A stretch of 64,000 bases of DNA from NCBI RefSeq assembly GCF_026460945.1, contig NZ_JAOVZV010000010.1, positions 62,001-126,000 on the forward strand. The letters are read 5' to 3'. A program made the position numbers and the translations under genes. Below the pieces are notes generated by a model, which was not told where the DNA came from, ran no database searches, and saw nothing but the letters and a program-made list of their open reading frames with translations. The stretch is from Chryseobacterium luquanense (GTDB lineage Bacteria > Bacteroidota > Bacteroidia > Flavobacteriales > Weeksellaceae). Shown here one piece after another: positions 16,965 to 24,569 of the stretch (positions are counted from its first letter, which is position 1; each line of letters begins with the position of its first letter).

Positions 16965-18029
16965 ATGCAATTTAAAGATACATTCTGCAAAATATTCAAC
17001 ACAACACATCCCATTATTCAAGCTCCGATGTTTGGAGTAAGTACTCCTGAGATGACAGCTTCGGCGGCAAAAGCAGGTTGTTTAGGTTCATTGGCTTTAG
17101 CAGATCTTTCAGCGGAAAAATCTGTTGAATTAATTCAAAAGACAAAGAAAATGACGAATCAACATTTTGCAGTCAATATTTTTGTTCATCAGATTCCGGA
17201 AATTACCGATGAATTGAAGCTACAATATTTTAAGACGAAAAAGTTTATTGAAGAATTTGCTCAGGAAAATAATATTGAAACGAACCTTTCAAATTTAGAA
17301 GAAATTAAAATCAATTCTTATCATGAACAAATCGATGCTGCTATTTCAGAAAACTGTAAAATTTTAAGCTTTACTTTTGGAAATTTAGACCAACAAAGCA
17401 TTGAAAAATTAAAAGAAAACGGAACGGTTTTGATTGGAACCTGCACTTCGGTAGAAGAAGCTTTGGAATTGGAAAAATCTGGAATTAATATTGTTTGTGT
17501 TCAGGGAATTGAAGCGGGTGGTCACAGAGGAAGCTTTGTATCTAAAAATATTCCGCAAATTGGCGGTTTTTCCTTGCTTTCTCAGGTTTACGATTCCGTA
17601 AAAGTTCCTTTGATTTATGCAGGCGGAATTTATAACGGAAAAACTTTAAAAGCTTCACAGGAATTGGGAGCACAAGGTTTTCAGGTAGGAAGTCTTTTAC
17701 TTGCATCTCAGGAAAGTGCTTTGCAGGACTTCGAAAAAGAAAGGCTCAAAAAAGTAAAAGAAAAAGAGATTGTTTTAACGAAAAGTTTTTCGGGGCGTTA
17801 CGCAAGAGGAATCAGGAATAAATTTATTGAGCATCTTGAAAACTCTGACTATATTTTACCGTATCCTTATCAAAATAAACTAACAGGCGAAATGAGAAGA
17901 ATGGCAAGAACAGCAAAAAATGCTGAGTTTGTTAATCTTTGGGTAGGGCAATCAATTGTTGATTACAGCGAACTTTCGACTCAGGATATTTTAGAAAGAT
18001 TAATTAAGGAATATTCAGAATCTATATAG
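16965..18029 (+). CDS. Nitronate monooxygenase (2-nitropropane dioxygenase family)
   Basis: A 354-residue FMN-dependent TIM-barrel enzyme that oxidises alkyl nitronates such as propionate 3-nitronate. Seen motifs are PIIQAPMFGVSTPEMTASAA at the N-terminus, the catalytic histidine H187 in GIEAGGHRGSF, and the FMN phosphate loop region IYAGGIYNG followed by GAQGFQVGSLLLAS. Family members detoxify nitro compounds. The ATG at 16965 follows the repeat element directly. The C-terminal 50 residues are usual for the group. Confidence 0.92.
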   Translation: MQFKDTFCKIFNTTHPIIQAPMFGVSTPEMTASAAKAGCLGSLALADLSAEKSVELIQKTKKMTNQHFAVNIFVHQIPEITDELKLQYFKTKKFIEEFAQENNIETNLSNLEEIKINSYHEQIDAAISENCKILSFTFGNLDQQSIEKLKENGTVLIGTCTSVEEALELEKSGINIVCVQGIEAGGHRGSFVSKNIPQIGGFSLLSQVYDSVKVPLIYAGGIYNGKTLKASQELGAQGFQVGSLLLASQESALQDFEKERLKKVKEKEIVLTKSFSGRYARGIRNKFIEHLENSDYILPYPYQNKLTGEMRRMARTAKNAEFVNLWVGQSIVDYSELSTQDILERLIKEYSESI

Positions 18030-18034
18030 TTTTA

Positions 18035-18076
18035 AAATTCTAGCAGATTTAAGTGATTTTGCAGATTTAATAATGA
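18035..18076. repeat. CTCGCAGAT-family dispersed repeat (short, diverged copy)
   Basis: TTCTAGCAGATTTAAGTGAT followed by TTTGCAGATTTAATAATGAG resembles the element at 16878-16952 with one changed base in the CTCGCAGAT core. It lies directly after the nitronate monooxygenase stop. Confidence 0.45.
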
Positions 18077-18140
18077 GAAAAAACAAAATTAAAAGGATAT
18101 TATTTAACCTATATTTAAACCATAAAATCACACAATATAA

Positions 18141-18866
18141 ATGAAATCACCATCACAAAATTTCGAAAAACCAATAAGGAAAAAGTCAACTGTAAGAAAA
18201 ATATTTAAAATTATCGGATTTGGATTTTTAGTTTTAATATTGGGTTTAGGCATCTCAGAATACGTTTACCGAAACGAAACAGAAACGCCACTTTACAAAA
18301 TTCAACAATATTTAACGTATAGTAAGGAAGATTGGAAGAATTATGAAAACAATAAAAAGATTTTGGCTAGTTTCCCGGCTGAATCTGGTAATGTAGATAT
18401 TGCAACTCCAGCTCCTGAAAGCCCAATTGATACCTTGATGTGGACAAATGCAATTAAAAATAAAGACTATATTCCGGATGAGGTTTTGGCTGAAATTAAA
18501 AGGTATAAAGCACGAGATTTTTCTAAATTAATTTTAGCGGAAAGGAAACCGACTGACGAAGAAGCACAAAATGCCATTATCCGAAATTATAAAAATGAAG
18601 TAACTAAACTTTTAGATGAATATAAAGCACACATTCAGATTGGAACGGCTTATAATGCGCCATTGCAATCAGGAGACGAATTGGTAAGAGTTACCGCAAT
18701 GGTCTCCGCATTTAATAAAGAGCGAGGAAATTTGGGAAACATTCAAATGCCACTCAATGTAATCTATGATTTTGTACAGTATAAATCTGAGCCTGATGTT
18801 TGGTATTTGTCTGATTTTAGCCAAAATATTCCTTATGATTATAAGCTTAATAAAGATCTTTGGTAA
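18141..18866 (+). CDS. Single-pass membrane protein of unknown function
   Basis: I do not recognise this 241-residue protein. It has a basic N-terminus (MKSPSQNFEKPIRKKSTVRK) and one transmembrane helix at about residues 22-41 (FKIIGFGFLVLILGLGISEY), which would place the rest in the periplasm. The outer part is mixed helix and strand: YSKEDWKNYENNKKILASFP, a proline-rich TPAPESPIDT stretch, a charged helical part around 120-165 and a possible beta segment at the end (DVWYLSDFSQNIPYDYKLNK). No catalytic motif is visible. It stands alone after a repeat and is closed by a bidirectional terminator. Confidence 0.7.
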   Translation: MKSPSQNFEKPIRKKSTVRKIFKIIGFGFLVLILGLGISEYVYRNETETPLYKIQQYLTYSKEDWKNYENNKKILASFPAESGNVDIATPAPESPIDTLMWTNAIKNKDYIPDEVLAEIKRYKARDFSKLILAERKPTDEEAQNAIIRNYKNEVTKLLDEYKAHIQIGTAYNAPLQSGDELVRVTAMVSAFNKERGNLGNIQMPLNVIYDFVQYKSEPDVWYLSDFSQNIPYDYKLNKDLW

Positions 18867-18889
18867 ATTTTTCTAAGTCATTATAAAAC

Positions 18890-18922
18890 AAAAATCGCTT
18901 TCAAAAATTGAAAGCGATTTTT
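18890..18922. terminator. Bidirectional terminator between convergent genes
   Basis: AAATCGCTTTC (18892-18902) pairs perfectly with GAAAGCGATTT (18910-18920), with A and T runs outside. It serves both the forward membrane-protein gene and the reverse mpl operon. Confidence 0.9.
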
Positions 18923-18956
18923 AATTTTAATTTGAGATTGCTTTGCTCGCAATGAT

Positions 18957-20294
18957 TTATTTCGTTAAATCTAAACCACCGAAATTTCCGGAGCTCATCA
19001 TCATATAAACTCCCTGAGTTTTGTCTAATAAATCCCAATAAGCATGAAGTTCTTCTGCGTTGGTAAAGACTTTCAGATTTTCATTTTTGAATTTCTCTTT
19101 GATTAATTCAGGAGAAATAGGCTCCATTCTTTTGATTTTTAAGGCATCTTCAGAATAGAAAACGATGGCTTCATCCAATCCGTCCATTGCATGATCGTAT
19201 TGCTCAAGAAAAACAGGATTTAAACTTGAATAGGTGTGAAGTTCAAGAAAACCATATTTCTTTTCATTTTTAAACTGTTCGCAAAATGCTTTTACAGCAG
19301 CTTTCACTTTACTTGGAGCGTGTGCAAAATCTTTGTAAAGAATTCCTCTATCTTCTCTTTCTACTTTTTCAAGACGTTTTGAAGCACCTTTAAAACTCAT
19401 AATCGCATCATAGAAATCTTCGTCCATAATTCCCAAAGTGTGGCAAATATGTCTCGCTCCTTCAAGATTTAATAAATTGTGCGCTCCAAAAACAGAAAGC
19501 GGAATATCTCCCATTTCGGTCTTAAGAAGTACTTTTCCGTTGCTGATTTCATATTCCGGAGTTTTGTATGGCATTTTTCTGAAATAATTTTCAGCATTTT
19601 CTACTACTTTTACCACTTCCGCATCTTCTTCATTATAAACCAAAACTCCACCCGGAGTAATGCTTGATACGAATTTTCTGAACTGCTCAATGTAATCGTC
19701 AAATGTTTTGAAAACATTGATGTGATCCCAAGCAATTCCGCTCATTAAAGCGATATTCGGTTGATATAAAAGGAATTTTGAACGCAAATCGATAGGAGAG
19801 GAAAGATATTCGTCACCTTCCAAAACCATAAAATCGTTATCTTCAGTCAGTTTTACCATACAGTCGAAACCTTCCAACTGCGCTCCGACCATATAATCTA
19901 CATCTTTCTGATGGAAATTCAGAACGTGAAGAATCATCGAAGTAATCGTGGTTTTGCCGTGTGAACCGGCGATGACAACTCTGGTTTTTGTTTTTGACTG
20001 TTCGTAAAGAAATTCAGGATAAGAATATATTTTTAAGCCTAATTCTTTTGCTTTAGCCAATTCAGGATTGTCTTGATGAGCATGCATTCCAAGGATTACA
20101 GCATCAATATCAGACGTAATTTTTTCAGGAAACCAACCTAATTCTTCAGGAAGAATTCCTTTTTTTTCTAATCTCGATTTTGAAGGTTCAAAAATAGCAT
20201 CATCCGAACCTGTAACCTGATATCCTTTATCTTTAAGAGCAATGGCAAGGTTATGCATTGCGCTTCCGCCAATAGCAATAAAATGAGTTCTCAA
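18957..20294 (-). CDS. mpl: Mpl-type murein tripeptide ligase
   Basis: A 445-residue ATP-dependent Mur ligase. It matches Mpl, which joins recycled murein tripeptide to UDP-MurNAc, more than MurC: the start MRTHFIAIGGSAMHNLAIAL, the SDDAIFEPSKSRLEKKGI segment and ILGMHAHQDNPELAKAKEL fit Mpl. The ATP loop is GSHGKTT (residues 110-116), followed by the LEGDEYLSSPIDLRSKFLLY part and the C-terminal DFAHAPSKVKAAVKAF motif (Mur ligase DxYAHxP variant). It is the last gene of a reverse operon with a lipoprotein, plsC and a Nudix gene, 9 bases after the lipoprotein stop. It acts in the cytoplasm in cell-wall recycling. Confidence 0.88.
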   Translation of the reverse strand: MRTHFIAIGGSAMHNLAIALKDKGYQVTGSDDAIFEPSKSRLEKKGILPEELGWFPEKITSDIDAVILGMHAHQDNPELAKAKELGLKIYSYPEFLYEQSKTKTRVVIAGSHGKTTITSMILHVLNFHQKDVDYMVGAQLEGFDCMVKLTEDNDFMVLEGDEYLSSPIDLRSKFLLYQPNIALMSGIAWDHINVFKTFDDYIEQFRKFVSSITPGGVLVYNEEDAEVVKVVENAENYFRKMPYKTPEYEISNGKVLLKTEMGDIPLSVFGAHNLLNLEGARHICHTLGIMDEDFYDAIMSFKGASKRLEKVEREDRGILYKDFAHAPSKVKAAVKAFCEQFKNEKKYGFLELHTYSSLNPVFLEQYDHAMDGLDEAIVFYSEDALKIKRMEPISPELIKEKFKNENLKVFTNAEELHAYWDLLDKTQGVYMMMSSGNFGGLDLTK

Positions 20295-20303
20295 CTTATT
20301 TTC

Positions 20304-20738
20304 TTAGTTTTTTACGTTGTTATTAATGATTTCCTGAAAATTTGCCGTAATATTTTCCCAATTGGTTTTGTAATTGGGCATGATCATGCTTCCATCGTTC
20401 TTACTTCCTTCATTTGCTCCTTTCTTAACGTTGATGGATGTTGTTACATTATCATACATCTTTTTATGATCTTCCTGAATTCTTCTGAAATTATTTTTCG
20501 AAAGTGTTTCGTCTAGTTTTTTCAGATCTTCATTAGATATTTTAAAGTTTTTCTTTGTTTTTTTACCTTGTCCTTCAAAAGAATAATGAGCATCATTTCC
20601 TTTAATTAAAAGGTTTTCGTAAGATGGAGCGTAACCACCGCTTCTAGAATAACTGATGTCAAAATCTGAATATACTTTTTGACTGTTGCATGAAAGGGCT
20701 GTTATAATAATTAAAAATATTCCTAAAATCTTCTTCAT
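20304..20738 (-). CDS. Small lipoprotein of unknown function
   Basis: A 144-residue lipoprotein. The ATG at 20738 gives MKKILGIFLIIITALSCNSQ with a lipobox ending at C17; a longer frame from 20837 would put the signal in the middle and overlap plsC, so it is rejected. The mature part reads DFDISYSRSGGYAPSYENLL, then LIKGNDAHYSFEGQGK and a lysine-rich strand/helix mix. It resembles small Bacteroidota lipoproteins in which an S-x-G-G segment precedes a beta-sandwich-like stretch, but I know no function. It sits between plsC and mpl in one operon, which suggests an envelope location only. Confidence 0.75.
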   Translation of the reverse strand: MKKILGIFLIIITALSCNSQKVYSDFDISYSRSGGYAPSYENLLIKGNDAHYSFEGQGKKTKKNFKISNEDLKKLDETLSKNNFRRIQEDHKKMYDNVTTSINVKKGANEGSKNDGSMIMPNYKTNWENITANFQEIINNNVKN

Positions 20739-20748
20739 TGTTGTCGTT

Positions 20749-21555
20749 TTAGTTTTGTGGGTTGGTTTGGTCAGATTTTTTAGCTTTAATTTCTTCATCA
20801 TAAGTATGTAGAATATTAAAATCTTCGGTCTGTTCAATGGCAGTCATTATTTTCAGAAGAATTTGCTGTGCATTCTCGTTATCATAATCAATGTCTAAAG
20901 GCTTTTTAAATTCCATTGTTGGTTTTACTCCAGTCACTTTTACACGAAGTCCTTTTTTATCAAACGCTCTTCTGAAGCCATTTATTTTGATTGGAATTAC
21001 AATCGGCCGTTGATTTTTAACCAATTTTGCGGTTCCTTTTCTTCCCTGAGCAAAAGCTGCAGTTGTACCTTGAGGAAATGTAGCTACCCAACCGTTGTCT
21101 AGAGCTTTCATGATATTGTCGATCTCACCAAGATCTACCATTCTGTTAATATTTTTACCTTCTGCTCTCCAAGTTCTTTTCACGGTAACTGCACCTGCAA
21201 TTTTAAATATTTTTGGAAGAATTCCTTTGTTCATCGTTTCTTCAGCGGCTACATAATAAAAATCTACTCTCGGATTTAAAAGGTAAATGGGGTTTTTAAT
21301 AGTGTTTAAATAGCCATTGTTTACCGCACAAAATGCGTGATACATTGCTGCAACATCGGCAAAGTAGGTTTGATGGTTGGATACGAAAAGCACATTGGAA
21401 TCCGGAAGATCTACCAAATTCTCTGTTCCGGTGATTTTCAGCTTGTTAAAGCCGTTGAATCTTCTGTAAGAAACAATTCCCAGAATAAAAATGATAAATC
21501 TTTTTAAGAAATAAGGTGTTCCGAATGAATCGGTAAAAATGTTTTTCTTCGCCAT
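20749..21555 (-). CDS. plsC: 1-acyl-sn-glycerol-3-phosphate acyltransferase family protein
   Basis: A 268-residue membrane-associated acyltransferase of the PlsC (LPLAT) superfamily, which makes phosphatidic acid in phospholipid synthesis. Block I reads VSNHQTYFADVA, where the spacing between the catalytic His and Asp is five residues rather than the usual four (HX4D). Block III reads FPQGTT where most have FPEGTR. A third family mark is PIVIPIKINGF (block IV). These variants seem to be shared by a Bacteroidota subgroup, so they need not mean loss of function, but the acceptor may differ from classical PlsC. A hydrophobic segment lies at residues 20-35. It precedes the lipoprotein gene by 10 bases. 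Confidence 0.85.
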   Translation of the reverse strand: MAKKNIFTDSFGTPYFLKRFIIFILGIVSYRRFNGFNKLKITGTENLVDLPDSNVLFVSNHQTYFADVAAMYHAFCAVNNGYLNTIKNPIYLLNPRVDFYYVAAEETMNKGILPKIFKIAGAVTVKRTWRAEGKNINRMVDLGEIDNIMKALDNGWVATFPQGTTAAFAQGRKGTAKLVKNQRPIVIPIKINGFRRAFDKKGLRVKVTGVKPTMEFKKPLDIDYDNENAQQILLKIMTAIEQTEDFNILHTYDEEIKAKKSDQTNPQN

Positions 21556-21583
21556 TTTTTAATTAAACATAATAGTCGCAAAG

Positions 21584-22213
21584 TTACATTTTTTTAATCA
21601 ACTGGCTGAATTCGCTCAGGATCATGGCTGTAGCTCCCCAAATAATATATCCGTTGAAATTAATGACAGGAACTTCATGACCTCCCGCTCCGGGAAGCGC
21701 CATAATTTCGGGACTGTCTGGTAAATTTAAAAATGAAGTAATAGGAAATTCAATTACTTCCACGGCTTCACTTTGCTGTAAAATAAATTCCGGATTTTTT
21801 TTGGTATAAGAAATATAGGGATAAACGTAAAAATTACTCGGCGGAATGTAAATAGGAGACAATTCACGAATAATTCTCACGTAATGTTTTTCAAGACCTA
21901 TTTCCTCAGAAGTTTCACGAATGGCGGTTTCGGCAAAGTCTCTATCTGTTTCTTCAAGTTTTCCACCGGGAAGGGAGATTTGTCCGCTGTGTCTGTCTCT
22001 TTCGTTGGTACTTCTTACAATTAAAGGAAAATACCATTCATTATCTTTTAAATATAAAACGATATTCACGGCAGCAAATTTTGGATTTTTTTCTAAAACC
22101 TCATCATAAGTAAATATAGGCCGGGAAGGAGGAGAGAAAACTCCATGCGCATTTGAGCCTGCTAATTCAGCATTTTTTATTTTTCTTAAAAGATCTTTTC
22201 CAAAACTTTCCAT
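21584..22213 (-). CDS. Nudix hydrolase, CoA pyrophosphatase (NudL-like)
   Basis: A 209-residue Nudix enzyme. The Nudix box is GGKLEETDRDFAETAIRETS followed by EEIGL, matching GX5EX7REUXEEXGU. Upstream stands the CoA-pyrophosphatase signature (LIVRSTNERDRHSGQISLPG; UPF0035/PROSITE NUDIX-CoA pattern), so the likely reaction is hydrolysis of CoA to phosphopantetheine and 3',5'-ADP. It is the first gene of the reverse operon with plsC, a lipoprotein and mpl. A TAAATTTG element at 22218-22225 lies only 4 bases before the ATG, so the transcript may be leaderless. Confidence 0.88.
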   Translation of the reverse strand: MESFGKDLLRKIKNAELAGSNAHGVFSPPSRPIFTYDEVLEKNPKFAAVNIVLYLKDNEWYFPLIVRSTNERDRHSGQISLPGGKLEETDRDFAETAIRETSEEIGLEKHYVRIIRELSPIYIPPSNFYVYPYISYTKKNPEFILQQSEAVEVIEFPITSFLNLPDSPEIMALPGAGGHEVPVINFNGYIIWGATAMILSEFSQLIKKM

Positions 22214-22217
22214 AGCT

Positions 22218-22225
22218 CAAATTTA
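22218..22225 (-). promoter_or_regulatory. TAnnTTTG -7 element at the start of the nudL-plsC-mpl operon
   Basis: The reverse strand reads TAAATTTG immediately before the ATG at 22213. If used, the mRNA would begin at or within a few bases of the start codon. Confidence 0.4.
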
Positions 22226-22293
22226 CTAATATATCTTGTAGAAAGGAAACCGGAAAATGTTAATTATCGATAATTTTAAGAGTAAAGCTTACA

Positions 22294-22307
22294 CCGTAAT
22301 TATACGG
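22294..22307. promoter_or_regulatory. CCGTAATTATACGG palindrome upstream of the major curlin gene
   Basis: A palindrome with CCGTA/TACGG arms, 134 bases upstream of the -7 element. A near copy, TCGTATTTATACGG, lies upstream of the second curlin gene at 24039-24052. The pair suggests a regulator-binding site; the protein is unknown. Confidence 0.45.
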
Positions 22308-22371
22308 ATGAACTTTGTAACTAATAGCCGTTAGAACGAAAAACTGAAAACAGTTACAATACAAACTGCAT

Positions 22372-22383
22372 TCAGTGATTTTT
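22372..22383 (+). promoter_or_regulatory. TCAGTGATTTTT box upstream of the major curlin gene
   Basis: This 12-base word begins 56 bases before the TATCTTTG element. Exactly the same word begins 56 bases before the promoter element of the second curlin gene (24069-24080). The equal spacing supports a shared activator site. Confidence 0.5.
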
Positions 22384-22427
22384 AAAATTTACACTATTCC
22401 AGTGGTTTTTTCCTCATTTTGTGCCTC

Positions 22428-22435
22428 TATCTTTG
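22428..22435 (+). promoter_or_regulatory. TAnnTTTG -7 element of the major curlin gene
   Basis: TATCTTTG, 32 bases upstream of the ATG at 22468. No good -33 TTG is seen at the normal distance, as expected for an activator-dependent promoter. Confidence 0.6.
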
Positions 22436-22467
22436 TCTCACTATTAACCAACTAAATTTTAATTAAA

Positions 22468-23982
22468 ATGAAAAAATTAGTAACAGGAGCATTTGTTGTT
22501 CTATCAGCAAGCTTCGCTTTAGCCCAAAACAGTGATAATAATGTAACCCAAACTGGAAACAGTAATTCTGCTACAGTTACACAGCAAAGCCTTAGTACAT
22601 TTGGTAATGAGAATGTATCTGACCAAACAGGTACAGGAAACACAATTAATGTGAAACAAAGAAGTAATAGTGGTCGTAATAAAGCCGAAACTACTCAAAA
22701 CGGATTAATAAACGAAGCTACCGTGTCTCAAGGACAGGGTTTTTCTGCTGGTGGAGTTGAAGTAAAACAAGATCAGGACGGTCTTCGAAATAGAGCTACA
22801 GCTACACAAGAATATACATGGCAGTCAAAAATTGATCAAAAACAAGTAGGTAGCCTAAACACTGTAAGAGCTACGCAAGGCGGTGCAGATGTAAGATCTA
22901 ATATTAAACAAGATCAGGATGGTTTAAGTAATACTGCTACAGCTTCACAAAGTCAGGGAAGTTTTGTGCGTCCATACGGAACTTGGAGTACAGCAAATGA
23001 TATCAACCAAATTCAAGATGGTAATTTTAATACTGCTACAGGTACTCAAGTTGGATATTTGAATGATTTAGATCAAGTTCAAGACGGTAGTTTAAACCGT
23101 GCAACATCTACACAAACAGGTGAAAGACACGATACATCTCAAGATCAGGATGGAAACTTAAACGTTGCTACTACTACACAGACTGGTGTTCATCAAACGG
23201 CAACTCAGAATCAGGATGGTAATTTAAATAATGCTTCTGCTACACAAGGCGGAAATGATAATTCCGTAACACAAACACAAAACGGAAATTCAAACCGAGC
23301 TACAACTAATCAATCTGGTGGTTCTTCTTGGAATACACAAACTCAAAATGGTAACAACAATGTTGTTTCTGCTAATCAATCGGGGGGTATATACAATGCA
23401 GCAATGCAGTCACAAACTAATAACAGAAACAATGCAACTTTGGATCAGGTTGGAAGTTATAACGAAGCAGGACAATATCAAACAGGTTTGAGAAACTTAG
23501 CAGATGGTGACCAAACTGGTGATCGTAACTCATTAGACATCAATCAAAATGGTAACGATAATGAAGGATTTGCTACTCAAAGTAATAATTATAACAAATC
23601 TGATATTGACCAAATCGGAAATGATAACTATGCAAGATCAAACCAAAGCGGTTCTGCAAGTGCTAATGGAAACATGAATTCTGTTAAAATGTATCAACAA
23701 GGAAATGATAACAGCTCTATCGGAGAACAGTCTGTTGGAAACAGTAATAAGTTAGTCGCTAACCAATATGGTAATGATAATATTTCTGAAAGCTACCAAA
23801 TTGGAAGCAGTAATACTGCTACAATCAATCAAGGTGCATCTTCAATGGCTGCAAACAGCAATGAGTCTTACGTTACACAAAACGGTAACGGAAACATGGC
23901 TACGATAAGCCAAATGACAAACGGTAATACTCATACTTCAATGCAGATGGGTAATTCAAATACAGTTACAGTTAATCAGTAA
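22468..23982 (+). CDS. csgA: Major curlin subunit (CsgA-like), about twenty repeats
   Basis: A 504-residue secreted amyloid subunit. The signal peptide is MKKLVTGAFVVLSASFALAQ. The mature protein is almost wholly built of curlin-type repeats of about 20-23 residues, with regularly spaced Q, G, N and Q positions, for example NQDGNLNNASATQGGNDNSV and QTQNGNSNRATTNQSGG. I count roughly twenty, against five in the 151-residue E. coli CsgA. Each repeat should form a strand-turn-strand rung of a beta-helical amyloid in the biofilm matrix. Aromatic residues are rare, and the composition is extremely rich in N, Q, G, S and T. It is followed by its own strong terminator, so it can be made in excess over the assembly genes. 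Confidence 0.92.
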   Translation: MKKLVTGAFVVLSASFALAQNSDNNVTQTGNSNSATVTQQSLSTFGNENVSDQTGTGNTINVKQRSNSGRNKAETTQNGLINEATVSQGQGFSAGGVEVKQDQDGLRNRATATQEYTWQSKIDQKQVGSLNTVRATQGGADVRSNIKQDQDGLSNTATASQSQGSFVRPYGTWSTANDINQIQDGNFNTATGTQVGYLNDLDQVQDGSLNRATSTQTGERHDTSQDQDGNLNVATTTQTGVHQTATQNQDGNLNNASATQGGNDNSVTQTQNGNSNRATTNQSGGSSWNTQTQNGNNNVVSANQSGGIYNAAMQSQTNNRNNATLDQVGSYNEAGQYQTGLRNLADGDQTGDRNSLDINQNGNDNEGFATQSNNYNKSDIDQIGNDNYARSNQSGSASANGNMNSVKMYQQGNDNSSIGEQSVGNSNKLVANQYGNDNISESYQIGSSNTATINQGASSMAANSNESYVTQNGNGNMATISQMTNGNTHTSMQMGNSNTVTVNQ

Positions 23983-24001
23983 ATTTAGCAAACATTTTTT
24001 G

Positions 24002-24030
24002 AAAGAGAAACTTCGGTTTCTCTTTTTTTT
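24002..24030 (+). terminator. Strong terminator after the major curlin gene
   Basis: AAAGAGAAAC (24002-24011) and GTTTCTCTTT (24016-24025) form a 10-bp stem with a TTCG tetraloop, followed by T-run. It separates the curlin transcript from csgB-E-F-G. Confidence 0.92.
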
Positions 24031-24038
24031 TTGCCTAT

Positions 24039-24052
24039 TCGTATTTATACGG
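24039..24052. promoter_or_regulatory. TCGTATTTATACGG, second copy of the curlin-upstream palindrome
   Basis: It differs from the copy at 22294-22307 at two positions and lies 86 bases upstream of the csgB promoter element. Confidence 0.4.
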
Positions 24053-24068
24053 TATGCAATAACCGAAA

Positions 24069-24080
24069 TCAGTGATTTTT
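24069..24080 (+). promoter_or_regulatory. TCAGTGATTTTT box upstream of the csgB-E-F-G operon
   Basis: Identical 12-base word to 22372-22383 and at the same distance (56 bases) from the promoter element. It is a candidate operator common to both curlin promoters. Confidence 0.5.
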
Positions 24081-24103
24081 TAATAGTAACTGTTTAACGT
24101 GTT

Positions 24104-24132
24104 TTGTAAAGCCCTGTATTCAAGTACCTTTA
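24104..24132 (+). promoter_or_regulatory. Promoter of the csgB-E-F-G operon
   Basis: TTG (24104-24106), 18 bases, then TACCTTTA (24125-24132), one base from the TAnnTTTG consensus. The ATG of the CsgB-like gene is 13 bases downstream. Confidence 0.5.
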
Positions 24133-24145
24133 AAAAAAATAAAAC

Positions 24146-24559
24146 ATGAAAGCTTTTGAGAAAATATTTATTACGCTGGCTTTACTCTTTGCAATAGCAA
24201 CAAAGTCACAAACCACAGACTGGAATCTTATCAATAGTCAGAATGCACTCGATATGATTAGCTTTCAAAATTCTAATCCGGCAGCTTCTGCATCTTATGG
24301 TTCACAAGTGGTACAAATGGGAAATAACAATAATGCAGATTTACAGCTTAACGCAAAAACAAATATTGTTATACAGCAGCTCGGTGATCAAAACAGTATT
24401 TATTTTAATAATGCATTTTCTCCCAAAGAAAATAAATCGGCAATTACTACCCAGGGAAATAATAATATTATAGATATAACCGGGACCAACAGTATTTCGG
24501 AGGGTTTGCATCTCAATATTAAAAGTGATAATAAGACCATATTTATGAGAAATTATTAA
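24146..24559 (+). CDS. csgB: Minor curlin subunit, CsgB-like nucleator
   Basis: A 137-residue secreted protein with signal peptide MKAFEKIFITLALLFAIATK. The mature part holds three or four diverged curlin-like repeats: SQVVQMGNNNNADLQL, IVIQQLGDQNSIYF and ITTQGNNNIIDITG. It ends in a basic, non-repeat tail (LNIKSDNKTIFMRNY). Size and charged C-terminus resemble E. coli CsgB, which anchors and nucleates CsgA fibres at the outer membrane; the role here is inferred from that and from its place directly before csgE (10 bases). Family assignment as curlin is good; nucleator role is moderate. Confidence 0.78.
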   Translation: MKAFEKIFITLALLFAIATKSQTTDWNLINSQNALDMISFQNSNPAASASYGSQVVQMGNNNNADLQLNAKTNIVIQQLGDQNSIYFNNAFSPKENKSAITTQGNNNIIDITGTNSISEGLHLNIKSDNKTIFMRNY

Positions 24560-24569
24560 TACAATATCT

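Noticed and set aside
22500..23980. Periodic DNA repeats considered as a CRISPR or tandem-repeat array
   Set aside because: The period lies in the protein code (curlin repeats of about 20-23 residues), units are degenerate at DNA level, and the frame is open throughout.
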